Source: an uncultured Bacteroidales bacterium (GTDB lineage Bacteria > Bacteroidota > Bacteroidia > Bacteroidales > FEN-979). From it: a stretch of DNA of 64,000 nt. The position numbers and the translations under genes were made by a program. Below are positions 8,843 to 18,472 of this stretch, one piece after another; the stretch's first letter is position 1, and each line of letters opens with the position of its first letter. The notes below the pieces were generated by a model. The model saw nothing but the letters and a program-made list of their open reading frames with translations. It did no database searches and was not told where the DNA came from. The stretch lies in assembly GCA_903926565.1 (NCBI GenBank), contig CAIYJU010000026.1, forward strand, positions 1-64,000, given 5' to 3'.

Positions 8843-10207
8843 TTACCTGTAAAACATTTTGCCAACGGACACCTTTATTCCAACCGTATTGAACCTGGGT
8901 TCCCTGAGCGTCAGGATAAAGCTGGTGGATTCGGTTTGGGGATATAAAAGATACTGGCTGCTCCCCGAATTGATCAGCACACTGTTCAGCCCGAGGGTGA
9001 GAAAAGGTTCAATATCGAGCACAACCTTTTTAATCCTTGCTTCGAAGCCGAACCCGATCACGGCCGAAAAACTCAGGGTGGAGGTGGTGATGGCCGGGTT
9101 TATCTTATACTCCGTGTTGAGGAAAAAGCCATACTCAATATTTTGCATCTCATTTACCTTGTCGAGGTAGAACCATTCATCCGCTGATTTTATCACCTTT
9201 CCGCCACCTGTGTGCGACAGGGAAAAGGAGGCATCTGAATTCGCGAACAGCAGGTTGAACTGTGGTCCGGCCCGTACATAGAGGTTCCGGCTCATATACC
9301 ATTTCACGGTAAGCGGGATGGAGACCCCGTTGAATGTGATCTCCTCTTTCACAACAGGTGCCCTGTCGAACGCGGAATAGGTAAACGGATTTATTCCGGG
9401 GTCCCAGGTTGCCCGGTAAGTGTTTTCGTAGTTGTTGACGGTTGTGGTGAGCGCTGCATGTGAAAAGAGGCAGGAAACATTGACCACCCAACCGTTCAGC
9501 GCCTTTCTGCTTAAGCGGATATCGACCCCGGCGCCAGCCATAAAGCCCATTTTGTTCGTGATGGAATAGTCGTTGGTGCCTCCTCCCTGGGGCAACGCAG
9601 AGACCGGCGTGGCAAAAAAGGCGCCTGAAAAACCTGAGAAAAGGTTTGCAGATCCCTCCACATCGAAACTCCTGATCCGGGTAAGGCGCGTGTCCTCGGT
9701 AATGTTCTGGATGCGTGCCGTATCTCCTTTAATTCTGAAAAGGATGCGCAGGTTGACGCCGATTGCCACTGGCTTGTGTTTCACCGAATCACTCTTTTCC
9801 GAAATGTGATTCGTTTTGCGGACAAAGGCAAGGGCAGATTTCCCGTCAGGCAAAAGTTCGATCTTCGGCTTCATATAGGTAATTACCGGCTTCAGGTCGT
9901 TGTATGTGTTTCTGACATTTGAAATATATTCCTCTACCGTGAGGAGGTAGGTGATCCGTTGCTTTTCGGTTTTGAACAGATCCCAGTAACAGTTGGCATC
10001 CGTTTCAAACAGCTCTGTAAAGGCATTCATGGTGGCCTCGTCAACGTATATGCTGCCGGCGCTTCCGAAGGCAGAGAGGTGCTGGTAATCCTGCAGGCAC
10101 TTTTCAACCTTACTTAATGATTCCGGTTTGGTTTGGGCTGAAACCGGATGTCTGAAGAAGAAACAAACAATGCATACCGTCAAACCCAAAAATATATTTC
10201 TGGCCAT
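8843..10207 (-). CDS. Outer-membrane beta-barrel-like protein (454 aa)
   Basis: Signal peptide; alternating-residue beta-strand pattern in C-terminal half; N-terminal VEKCLQDYQHLSAFG...CYWDLFK matches the paralog at 57684. Confidence 0.75.
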   Translation of the reverse strand: MARNIFLGLTVCIVCFFFRHPVSAQTKPESLSKVEKCLQDYQHLSAFGSAGSIYVDEATMNAFTELFETDANCYWDLFKTEKQRITYLLTVEEYISNVRNTYNDLKPVITYMKPKIELLPDGKSALAFVRKTNHISEKSDSVKHKPVAIGVNLRILFRIKGDTARIQNITEDTRLTRIRSFDVEGSANLFSGFSGAFFATPVSALPQGGGTNDYSITNKMGFMAGAGVDIRLSRKALNGWVVNVSCLFSHAALTTTVNNYENTYRATWDPGINPFTYSAFDRAPVVKEEITFNGVSIPLTVKWYMSRNLYVRAGPQFNLLFANSDASFSLSHTGGGKVIKSADEWFYLDKVNEMQNIEYGFFLNTEYKINPAITTSTLSFSAVIGFGFEARIKKVVLDIEPFLTLGLNSVLINSGSSQYLLYPQTESTSFILTLREPRFNTVGIKVSVGKMFYR

Positions 10208-10210
10208 TTC

Positions 10211-11524
10211 TTATAATTTGATGAGTCTGGAACTAAAAACACCCTGCTTTTCAACAACATATTCGATGAAGTAGATCCCGGCAGGCAGCCTTGAAATGTC
10301 GGTCTGCGTGCCGGGGGAGGTTACAACATCCTCCTGAACCTTTATCCCAAGCTGTGAAAACAGCAGGAGGCGACCCGGCCGGAAAGCTGCGGGGCTGAAT
10401 TTCAGGGTTATTTTGTCGTGGGCCGGGTTGGGGACAACCACCATTTTTTGCCCGGGACTGATTGTCTCCTTCTGCCCGAACTTAAATGTTACAGAAGCGT
10501 TGGCACAGCTGCAGTCGGGGTCGAAACTGGTTTTCACGGTGTAAAGGCTCGATTTATCATTCGAATCTGCCACGTAGTACCGTTTCGTTCCAACCACTTC
10601 TGCTCCCTTGTACCACTGGTAGCATTGTATCCGGATCTCATTTGCAGCATTCATAGAGTCGCTGCACACCAGCATGTTCCTTCCAAACAACCAGATTTTT
10701 GCAGGAACAGGAGCCGAGTCATTGCCAATTACAACCTCCCATACAGCGGCTCCCTGGCAATTGTTTTTTTCGACCGATGCAATCAGTGAACCGTTTCCGC
10801 TGGCTCTTCCCCATATTACATTGACGATGCGCGAGTTATCGTCGCCCTCCACCGATCCGCCTGTAACACTCCATTTTACAGTGCTGAAGTCCCCGTCAGC
10901 CGAATAGGTAAGGTGCTGGTTCTGGCAGACATTGTCGGTAAAAGCGAGGGTGTCGGAGAGGTTTTTGATGGTGGGAATGGGTTTGGGGTTAACAGTAATA
11001 TGGAAGGCATTGGAGGTTGAACTATCACATTGGTTAATTCCCATAACTGTCAATTCACCTGAATTATAATTACCTGTGAAATTGATGGTAACTGTCGGAA
11101 AACTCGTTATTGTATCGAATGGAGAGGCGGAAAACTTCCAATGATATTTTAGGACATACGGTATTGGATCAACACTGTAAGTCCTGACATCACCTTCACA
11201 AACAAAAGGATCTGTTGAGTTTATATTGCCAACTGCAGGAATATCAATCACCGTAATATAAAAAGTACAAAACTCATTTGAAGGAAGAGTATAGGTAATA
11301 AGATGCTTACCTATATTAGCAAGTCCCGGATTAAAAGATGGAGAGATTGTAATGCCTGGTCCTGAATAAATGCCACTATCTGGAATTGCTCCGGATAATG
11401 CAAATCCATCTGACTTTAGACAAACGATTGTGTCATGAGGGCAAAGAACCATTTGCTGGATTGTTTGTCCTGAAAGGAAAAAATGGCTGGAAAGAAATAG
11501 CATTAATATCGCAATTGGCTTCAT
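10211..11524 (-). CDS. Exported Ig/PKD-like protein with T9SS type A C-terminal sorting domain
   Basis: Signal peptide MKPIAILMLFLSSHFFLSGQ; C-terminal VVPNPAHDKITLKF...LLLFSQLGIKV...DISRLPAGIYFIEYV...SRLIKL. Confidence 0.8.
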   Translation of the reverse strand: MKPIAILMLFLSSHFFLSGQTIQQMVLCPHDTIVCLKSDGFALSGAIPDSGIYSGPGITISPSFNPGLANIGKHLITYTLPSNEFCTFYITVIDIPAVGNINSTDPFVCEGDVRTYSVDPIPYVLKYHWKFSASPFDTITSFPTVTINFTGNYNSGELTVMGINQCDSSTSNAFHITVNPKPIPTIKNLSDTLAFTDNVCQNQHLTYSADGDFSTVKWSVTGGSVEGDDNSRIVNVIWGRASGNGSLIASVEKNNCQGAAVWEVVIGNDSAPVPAKIWLFGRNMLVCSDSMNAANEIRIQCYQWYKGAEVVGTKRYYVADSNDKSSLYTVKTSFDPDCSCANASVTFKFGQKETISPGQKMVVVPNPAHDKITLKFSPAAFRPGRLLLFSQLGIKVQEDVVTSPGTQTDISRLPAGIYFIEYVVEKQGVFSSRLIKL

Positions 11525-11561
11525 CTCCTTTTGTAGTTAATAAAAAACAATTTGACTAAAT

Positions 11562-13637
11562 TTATTGACCTTTAAATTCAGGGAATCTGACTCCTTTGTG
11601 CTTTGAAGTGATTTCCCCGTTGGCGTTTCTTGAATCCCTCCTGTTTGCAACTACTGACCATGAAAACGAAACACTGGAATTTCCATGCTGAAGTTCAATG
11701 ACATCAAATCCTTCATCAGTTTTATTTGCAACATATACACCGTTGCAATCTCCTTCCAACTGAACAAAAACTTTCATCGTGTTTTCATTATCAACAATAA
11801 TATTATTTGTGAATGTCGGGTCAAGGCTTATGTGACAATACCCGTTCGTTAATATTCCATTACCATAATCAGTGAACAGAATTTCGGGTGACTCAGGACA
11901 AAACATGATTGCTTTTTTATTGTCAGTTGTTTCTACTATTGTTGAAACACTTCCAGATCCGATTATTTTATAGTTTGTTCCTGAAAAATTTGCTGCTACA
12001 AAAGCATTTGCAGAAGCACTGAGATAAAAGTAACCACCATACCTGTCGCCAGAAACATTATTCGCTTTCCCATATACTCCACAAACAGATCCAACAAATG
12101 CACCACCGCTGCCACTTGCAAATGTTGCTGCTGTAAGGTTATTCCCCACCCCGATCACACCTGTTCCTGTGGCAGAAGTACTTTTAGAAGTAAATGGAGA
12201 AGCATTGGAGCTGGTGATGGTGGCTTGTCCATCCACACCGGCCACCTGGAACTGGCTCGTGCTTCCAACAGAAAGGGTGGCTGCCGGCGCTGGTGTTCCG
12301 ATTCCCAGGCGATTGTTCGTATTGTCCCAGAAAAATTGTGTATTATCCTGCTGAACGCCTGAAGCGTCAAAAAAGAGAACACTGCCGGTTGTTCCATGCA
12401 GCCGGGTAAAATCTGCGTTTGACAAAGAGCCATTCTGGCCGGGTGTTGCAGCGAGAAGCGACACGCTGTTACCAACACGGATTAACGGATTATTGAAAAA
12501 TAAAACACTCTCCTTACCATTGAATGTGTTCCAGTCCGAGGAACTTAGATACCCGTTGGAGGCGGTGCCTGCCTGGCTGATCGACAGATAGGGATCGGTT
12601 CCGCCGCTGCTTGACAGGGGAAGGTATGCATTCACGGAGGTAACTGTACCATAGGTAAAGGCGTTTGTCCGTTTGGAAACAACCCCGGTTACATCATCTA
12701 CCACCAGGACGGAAGTATTGCTAAAACTGGTGGGGAGGGTCTGGATCCTCATCACATTCACTGATCCGTTGATATCGAGCAGGTAGGATGGTGCCGACGC
12801 AGTGCCGATACCCATGTTCCCGCCCTGGATCCAGCCATTGTTCCCGATATGAAACGTGGCCCCTGCCTGGAGCATGCCTGAGTTGGCAATGTAATTCGTG
12901 GCCTGGTTCGTGACATAGGTTTTTACAGCATTCTGGGTCGGGTAGAGAACATCCGAGGTTCCCAGGGCAGGGTTAGCCGATTTGTTTGCCTGGTTTTCAG
13001 CGGTGTAACCCAGGGCAGGTTGCTTGTTGTTAAATGTATTCCAGTCATTAAATGTCAGGTAACCACTCACGGCAGTTGTTGCTGCCGGTATGGAACCGGT
13101 CAGCAGGTTGGCGGAAAGGTTCAGCGTCAACGGAGAGGTGCCTGATGCACTCATGATCCGGTTATTCCAGGCTAAATTCCAGTTTCCAAGATCGGTCGGT
13201 GTAATTCCATGTGACGGGGATGCAACAAAAATCGGATCGGTTTCTGTAATACTTGTCAGGTATCCCATGGCTGCATGGTTGCCCCAACCATACGCAGTAT
13301 TCCAATCGGTGATGTTTTGCGGGATTATTCCACCTGCCGGAGAGGTGGTAAAGATGGGGTCCGTTTCCGTCGTGATTTCATTCAAACGCTTCCAGGTTAA
13401 ACCGTTATACCAATACAATGCATTAACATCAAGGTTGTAAATAAGAAGTCCTGGCTTAGGAAGAGCGATGGAATTCATCTCTTCGGTCGACATTCGCGGA
13501 GGAAGAAGGCCTTTGGTGGTCGATTTTACATCCAGCATGGCGGAATTGTCCGGGGAAGATCCGTCAATATTTATTCCAACCTGTGCGAAAAGGCTGAGCC
13601 CAAAAACAATAAGAAATCCTGTAAATAAAGCTTTCAT
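11562..13637 (-). CDS. Exported phage-tail-fibre-like repeat protein (691 aa)
   Basis: Signal peptide; NIDGSSPDNSAMLDVKSTTKGLLPPRM motif; repeated TETDPIFxxSPxxGI and SGYL..DWNTFNxK modules; LGTSDVLYPTQNAVKTYV. Confidence 0.75.
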   Translation of the reverse strand: MKALFTGFLIVFGLSLFAQVGINIDGSSPDNSAMLDVKSTTKGLLPPRMSTEEMNSIALPKPGLLIYNLDVNALYWYNGLTWKRLNEITTETDPIFTTSPAGGIIPQNITDWNTAYGWGNHAAMGYLTSITETDPIFVASPSHGITPTDLGNWNLAWNNRIMSASGTSPLTLNLSANLLTGSIPAATTAVSGYLTFNDWNTFNNKQPALGYTAENQANKSANPALGTSDVLYPTQNAVKTYVTNQATNYIANSGMLQAGATFHIGNNGWIQGGNMGIGTASAPSYLLDINGSVNVMRIQTLPTSFSNTSVLVVDDVTGVVSKRTNAFTYGTVTSVNAYLPLSSSGGTDPYLSISQAGTASNGYLSSSDWNTFNGKESVLFFNNPLIRVGNSVSLLAATPGQNGSLSNADFTRLHGTTGSVLFFDASGVQQDNTQFFWDNTNNRLGIGTPAPAATLSVGSTSQFQVAGVDGQATITSSNASPFTSKSTSATGTGVIGVGNNLTAATFASGSGGAFVGSVCGVYGKANNVSGDRYGGYFYLSASANAFVAANFSGTNYKIIGSGSVSTIVETTDNKKAIMFCPESPEILFTDYGNGILTNGYCHISLDPTFTNNIIVDNENTMKVFVQLEGDCNGVYVANKTDEGFDVIELQHGNSSVSFSWSVVANRRDSRNANGEITSKHKGVRFPEFKGQ

Positions 13638-14002
13638 GGTCGGGGGTGTATTATATCACTCTCCTGATCTGACAACACGGCCAGATCTTCTGTTCATCAA
13701 CTACCAGGTAACGTTTAACTTAGTTTGTTACTAAACTCTTACCGGTACATCAATGAGTTGGAAAGCAATAAGTTAATGATATATATTAATCCAAATGATC
13801 GCTTGGGGAAAAATATTGTCACTAAATATCCGCCAGTTTTTTACCCTCCATAAATAGTATTGATGTTACAAAGATAAAATTCTAAATTGATTGATCACTA
13901 TCAATTTTTTTATCCATGACTAAAAAAAATTGCCGGACCAATTACTTTTTAGTACTTTTATCCGGATTAATTACAGATAGATTCGTGCCAATTCCGATCC
14001 CC

Positions 14003-16858
14003 ATGAAAAACAGATATTCTCTTCTCCTTGTTGTTGCACTTATTGGTCTGCTATCCTATACAGGAGCAGGACAACAGCTATCCATCCACGTACCTTTGGA
14101 CGGAACAGAAAACTTCAGCCAGGTTACCGAAAAAACTGAAGACTATCTCAAAACCCTTCCCGACAATTACGAAAAAGAGCGCTTTCAAAAGCATTTTGCC
14201 CGCTGGGCATACTACCAGTCGATGCACCTTGGCCCCGCAGGTGAATTTGTAAACATCCCTAAAAAAACACTGGAAGCCATGGGCGCCCTTCCCGATGCCC
14301 CGCTCACCTCTTCCAACGGGTCATGGTCATTCGTCGGCCCGGGTTCTGCCTACAACAACAATCCCTCTGCCGGCCTGCTCGGCCTTGGCCGTGTTGACAG
14401 GATGGCTTTTCACCCGACCGACCCCAACATCATCTATGTGGGCACCCCGGCGGGCGGGCTGTGGAAAACCACCAACGGCGGTATCAGCTGGACCTCATTA
14501 AGCAGCTATATCCCATCCCTGGGGATTTCCGGAATCGTTGTCGACCACACCAACCCGAACACGATCTATGTGCTGACCGGCGACGGCGACTCCTATGTGT
14601 CGAATTACTTTGTCGTCCTCTTCGGGTATATCAGGTTGTCGGTCGGCATGATGGTATCCCACGATGCCGGTGTAACCTGGCAGGCCACCGGGCAGATGTC
14701 GGCAAACGAATTCTGCGGCTACCGCCTGGTACAGAACCCCAACAATTCCGACATGCTCTACGCTGCCACTTCCGATGGCCTTTACCGCACCCTCGATGGC
14801 GGAACCTCCTGGACGCAGGTCCAGTCCGGAAGATTTTATGATATTGAGTTTAAACCGGGGAGTTCATCTGTCATGTATGCATCAGGGCAGGGAACTTTTG
14901 TCTATTCGCTCAACGCCGGAACGACCTGGAACACCTCCGCCTTCGACTTTGCGCTGTGCGGTACCGGCCGGGTGGAAATCGGCGTAACACCCAACAGCCC
15001 TTCCAAAGTTTACCTGCTTTCGGGACCAAAAGGAGCCGGGAATACGTTCTGCGGCTTTTACCAGTCAACCAACAGCGGCGTGAACTTTACCAGGCTCACC
15101 AACTCACCGAACGTCGTTGGCGACCAGTATGGCATCGGCGACCAGTCGGAATACGATCTCGGGGTGGCCGTAAAACCTACCGACAACCAGAAAATAGTGA
15201 CCTGCGGGCTGGTGATCTATAAATCATCCAATGGAGGGTCCACCTTTACCAACTCCACAACATACAATGAGTCAGGCGGGAATTACATCCATCCCGACTG
15301 TCATTCGGTTGAATATAACCCGCTGAACAACTTTGTGTATGCCGCCACCGACGGAGGGTTTTACAGGAGTGGCGACGACGGCAGTAGCTGGACAAATCTC
15401 AGCGCCGGCATCAACACTGCCCAGTTCTATCATTTTGACGATTGCGACTATAATCCCAATGCCATCCTGGGCGGATGCCAGGATAACGGGATCAAATACA
15501 GGTCGACCGCTACAACCAACTTCTCCCACATATTCTGCTGCGACGGCGGCGATGCAGTGATCGACTACACCGACGACACCAAAGGATTTGCCGTTTGGAA
15601 CACGTCACTCATCCACTTTTCGAATTTTACCACAACCGCTCCTACCAACATTAACAGTTTGGGATATTTCCCGCAGGTGGATATGAACACCAGCTATCCG
15701 AATACCATTTATTACAGCTACTCAAGGGTTTATAAGTACGACTTTTTAACAGGAAACACAACACTCCTTGGCGGTTATGACGTCATGGGCGGGTGGGTTC
15801 TGCGCACTTGTCCGAGCAGCAACACAACAATCTATGCCGCCGGCGGAAATTCCGCCTATGCCACCACCGGGAATCTGTCTGTAACGGCCAACGGGGGAAC
15901 TTCCTGGTCCACGATTTCAACCAACCCGGGGTTTCCGGCCACCTATCCACGGATCACCGATATCGGGGTACAGCCTACGAATTCGACGCATGTATATGTC
16001 TGTTTCGGCGGATATACTCCCGGCCAGAAAGTGTTCTATTCAGCCAACTCCGGGGGTACCTGGACAAATATCAGCTACGACCTCCCCAATGTACCGATAT
16101 GGAGCATCGAGGTGGATGGAGCCAACAATGTTTATGTTGGCGGCGACATCGGGGTTTTTTACCATGCGGCCGGGAGCACGAACTGGGAACCTTTCTATAA
16201 CAATTTACCGAATGTGCCGGTATCCGACCTGGCCATCAACGAAACGTCAGACCAGCTATTGGCGGCGACCTTTGGCCGCGGGATCTGGAAAAGCGGCCTG
16301 AGAACCGCCTGTCAGCCGGATATTTTTCTACTCGGAAATGTCTCAGGCCCCTATTTCATGTCGGCATCCAATTCAATCAATGCATATGGTACCGTTACGG
16401 GTGGAGCCGGCACTTCGGTTGCACTGCGTTCCGGCAATTATGTGAAACTACATACCGGGTTCCAGGCATCCAGTGATCCGGGGAACAAGTTCCGCGCATA
16501 CCTGGGGCCCTGCGATTCCGGGATGCCCCCCGTGTTTGCACCACAGCAGGATCCCGGACCGGTCTATCCTCAGGAGTTAAATGCGTACGATATGAAAATG
16601 ACCAGGCATGAGGGAACCCTGGAGGTACTTGCCGGGACCGACGGAGCGAAACAGGTATTGCTGCGGTTGTTTACCGAAGGAAAAGCACGGATCATCCTTG
16701 CCACAGCCGGTGGTCAGTACATCCGCGACGTTGCGAATTTTACAGGCCAGAAGGGTGACTTTACCTGCAACCTTGGCGGCGAACTCAGCCCTGGAGCTTA
16801 TTATCTCTACCTGATTGTCAATGGGAAAGTGATGCATCTGCAGGAACTGAATATCTAG
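14003..16858 (+). CDS. Exported BNR/sortilin-type beta-propeller protein with T9SS-like C-terminus
   Basis: Repeated GLWKTTNGGxSWT / YRTLDGGTSWTQV / YRSGDDGSSWTNL motifs; SPYFMSASNSINAYGTV..KLHTGFQASSDPGNKFRAYLGPC region; signal peptide starts at 14003 rather than 13916. Confidence 0.85.
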   Translation: MKNRYSLLLVVALIGLLSYTGAGQQLSIHVPLDGTENFSQVTEKTEDYLKTLPDNYEKERFQKHFARWAYYQSMHLGPAGEFVNIPKKTLEAMGALPDAPLTSSNGSWSFVGPGSAYNNNPSAGLLGLGRVDRMAFHPTDPNIIYVGTPAGGLWKTTNGGISWTSLSSYIPSLGISGIVVDHTNPNTIYVLTGDGDSYVSNYFVVLFGYIRLSVGMMVSHDAGVTWQATGQMSANEFCGYRLVQNPNNSDMLYAATSDGLYRTLDGGTSWTQVQSGRFYDIEFKPGSSSVMYASGQGTFVYSLNAGTTWNTSAFDFALCGTGRVEIGVTPNSPSKVYLLSGPKGAGNTFCGFYQSTNSGVNFTRLTNSPNVVGDQYGIGDQSEYDLGVAVKPTDNQKIVTCGLVIYKSSNGGSTFTNSTTYNESGGNYIHPDCHSVEYNPLNNFVYAATDGGFYRSGDDGSSWTNLSAGINTAQFYHFDDCDYNPNAILGGCQDNGIKYRSTATTNFSHIFCCDGGDAVIDYTDDTKGFAVWNTSLIHFSNFTTTAPTNINSLGYFPQVDMNTSYPNTIYYSYSRVYKYDFLTGNTTLLGGYDVMGGWVLRTCPSSNTTIYAAGGNSAYATTGNLSVTANGGTSWSTISTNPGFPATYPRITDIGVQPTNSTHVYVCFGGYTPGQKVFYSANSGGTWTNISYDLPNVPIWSIEVDGANNVYVGGDIGVFYHAAGSTNWEPFYNNLPNVPVSDLAINETSDQLLAATFGRGIWKSGLRTACQPDIFLLGNVSGPYFMSASNSINAYGTVTGGAGTSVALRSGNYVKLHTGFQASSDPGNKFRAYLGPCDSGMPPVFAPQQDPGPVYPQELNAYDMKMTRHEGTLEVLAGTDGAKQVLLRLFTEGKARIILATAGGQYIRDVANFTGQKGDFTCNLGGELSPGAYYLYLIVNGKVMHLQELNI

Positions 16859-16876
16859 GACTTTTCCATTTTTTCC

Positions 16877-16884
16877 TACCTTTG
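16877..16884 (+). promoter_or_regulatory. Bacteroidota -7 box (TAnnTTTG) upstream of cysS
   Basis: TACCTTTG 20 bp upstream of the cysS start. Confidence 0.5.
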
Positions 16885-16903
16885 CCGGTGAATTCAGAAT
16901 CAC

Positions 16904-18421
16904 ATGGAAAACCTGCTTTTTATTTACAATACCCTTTCCCGCACAAAAGAACTTTTTGAGCCCATCAACCCGAAGTTTGCCGGCATGTACGTTTGCGGGC
17001 CAACAGTTTACGGCGATCCGCACCTGGGCCATGCACGGCCGGCCATCACCTTCGACCTGGTGTTTCGCTACCTGGTTCACCTCGGATATAAGGTACGGTA
17101 CGTGAGAAACATCACCGATGTCGGGCACCTGGTGGCCGATTTGGATGAAGGCGAAGATAAAATCGCCGTGAAAGCCCGTGTTGAGCAGCTGGAACCCATG
17201 GAGGTGGCGCAGTATTATGCCGACCGCTATTTCTATTACATGGACAAGCTGAATGTGAAGCGGCCCAGCATTGAACCAAGGGCATCAGGCCATATCATTG
17301 AGCAGATCCTCATGGTTGAAAAGATCCTCGAAGCCGGCTATGCATACCTGGTAAACGGTTCAGTCTATTTCGACGTCGAAAAGTACAGCAAAACATATGA
17401 TTACGGGAAACTTTCCGGCCGGGTGCTCGATGACCTCCTCTCCAACACCCGTTCCCTTGAAGGGCAGGATGAGAAACGGAATTCCGCCGACTTCGCCCTA
17501 TGGAAAAAAGCCCAGCCTGAACACATCATGCGGTGGCCGTCGCCATGGGGAGAAGGTTTCCCGGGATGGCACCTCGAATGTTCTGCCATGAGCACCAAAT
17601 ACCTGGGGGAATATTTCGACATCCACGGCGGTGGCATGGACCTGCTGTTCCCGCACCATGAATCTGAGATTGCACAATGCCAGGCTGCCATCGGGCACGA
17701 GTCGGTGAAGTACTGGATGCACAACAACATGATCACCATCAATGGCCAGAAGATGGGAAAATCGCTGGGGAACTTCATCACCCTCGATCAGTTCTTCACC
17801 GGAACACACCCTTCCCTGCAACAGGCTTACAACCCCATGACCATCCGGTTCTTTATCCTGCAGGCACATTACCGCAGCACCCTCGATTTCTCGAATGAGG
17901 CGCTCCAGGCAGCTGAAAAAGGATTGAAGAAATTAATGGAATCTCACAACAGGCTGCTTAAACTAATTGATGGCCACTCGTTTGAACCTGATCCGAAATC
18001 AAAAGAAAACTGGCTGGATGAGGCCGAAAAGGCTTCCCCGAATATAAAAGAACTGGTAAACCTGTGCTACCAGTCTATGAATGATGATTTTAATACAGCG
18101 ATTCTGATTTCTCATCTTTTTGAAGCGGTTCGGATCATCAACTCGGAAAGTATTGAAAAACCATCCCTGAAATCTTTGGATTTACTGGTACTGAGAAGTC
18201 TTTTCCAGACATTTGTTTCCGACATCCTGGGGCTGAAAGATGAAAAATCGAACGACCAGGGGGAGTTGCTCGACGGGTTGATGCAGCTTGTTCTGGCCAT
18301 CCGCCAGAAATCACGGGAAACCAAAGACTGGGGCACGTCAGACCAGATCAGGGATGCACTCCAGAAGCTGAAGATCACCGTGAAGGACGGGAAAGAGGGG
18401 TCGGCATGGAATGTTGAATAA
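16904..18421 (+). CDS. cysS: Cysteinyl-tRNA synthetase
   Basis: [55 protein letters not shown] motifs. Confidence 0.97.
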   Translation: MENLLFIYNTLSRTKELFEPINPKFAGMYVCGPTVYGDPHLGHARPAITFDLVFRYLVHLGYKVRYVRNITDVGHLVADLDEGEDKIAVKARVEQLEPMEVAQYYADRYFYYMDKLNVKRPSIEPRASGHIIEQILMVEKILEAGYAYLVNGSVYFDVEKYSKTYDYGKLSGRVLDDLLSNTRSLEGQDEKRNSADFALWKKAQPEHIMRWPSPWGEGFPGWHLECSAMSTKYLGEYFDIHGGGMDLLFPHHESEIAQCQAAIGHESVKYWMHNNMITINGQKMGKSLGNFITLDQFFTGTHPSLQQAYNPMTIRFFILQAHYRSTLDFSNEALQAAEKGLKKLMESHNRLLKLIDGHSFEPDPKSKENWLDEAEKASPNIKELVNLCYQSMNDDFNTAILISHLFEAVRIINSESIEKPSLKSLDLLVLRSLFQTFVSDILGLKDEKSNDQGELLDGLMQLVLAIRQKSRETKDWGTSDQIRDALQKLKITVKDGKEGSAWNVE

Positions 18422-18452
18422 AGAATATCGAATATTGAATTTCGAAGTATGC
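18412..18452. repeat. AATATCGAATATTGAAT-type short repeat overlapping the cysS stop codon
   Basis: AATGTTGAATAAAGAATATCGAATATTGAATTTCGAAG is near-reverse-complement of the 214-250 element. Confidence 0.65.
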
Positions 18453-18472
18453 TAATATAAATCTCGTTCCAA

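Noticed and set aside
308-13637. Calling cassette A a type VI secretion system
   Set aside because: Only a tentative TssR-like resemblance; no sheath, baseplate, tube or spike genes seen in the window.
11562-13637. Prophage based on the tail-fibre-like protein
   Set aside because: It has a signal peptide and no other phage genes (terminase, portal, capsid, integrase) are nearby; such proteins are common exported proteins in Bacteroidota.
13916-14002. ORF-track N-terminal extension of the BNR protein
   Set aside because: A clear signal peptide starts at 14003; the upstream part looks non-coding.
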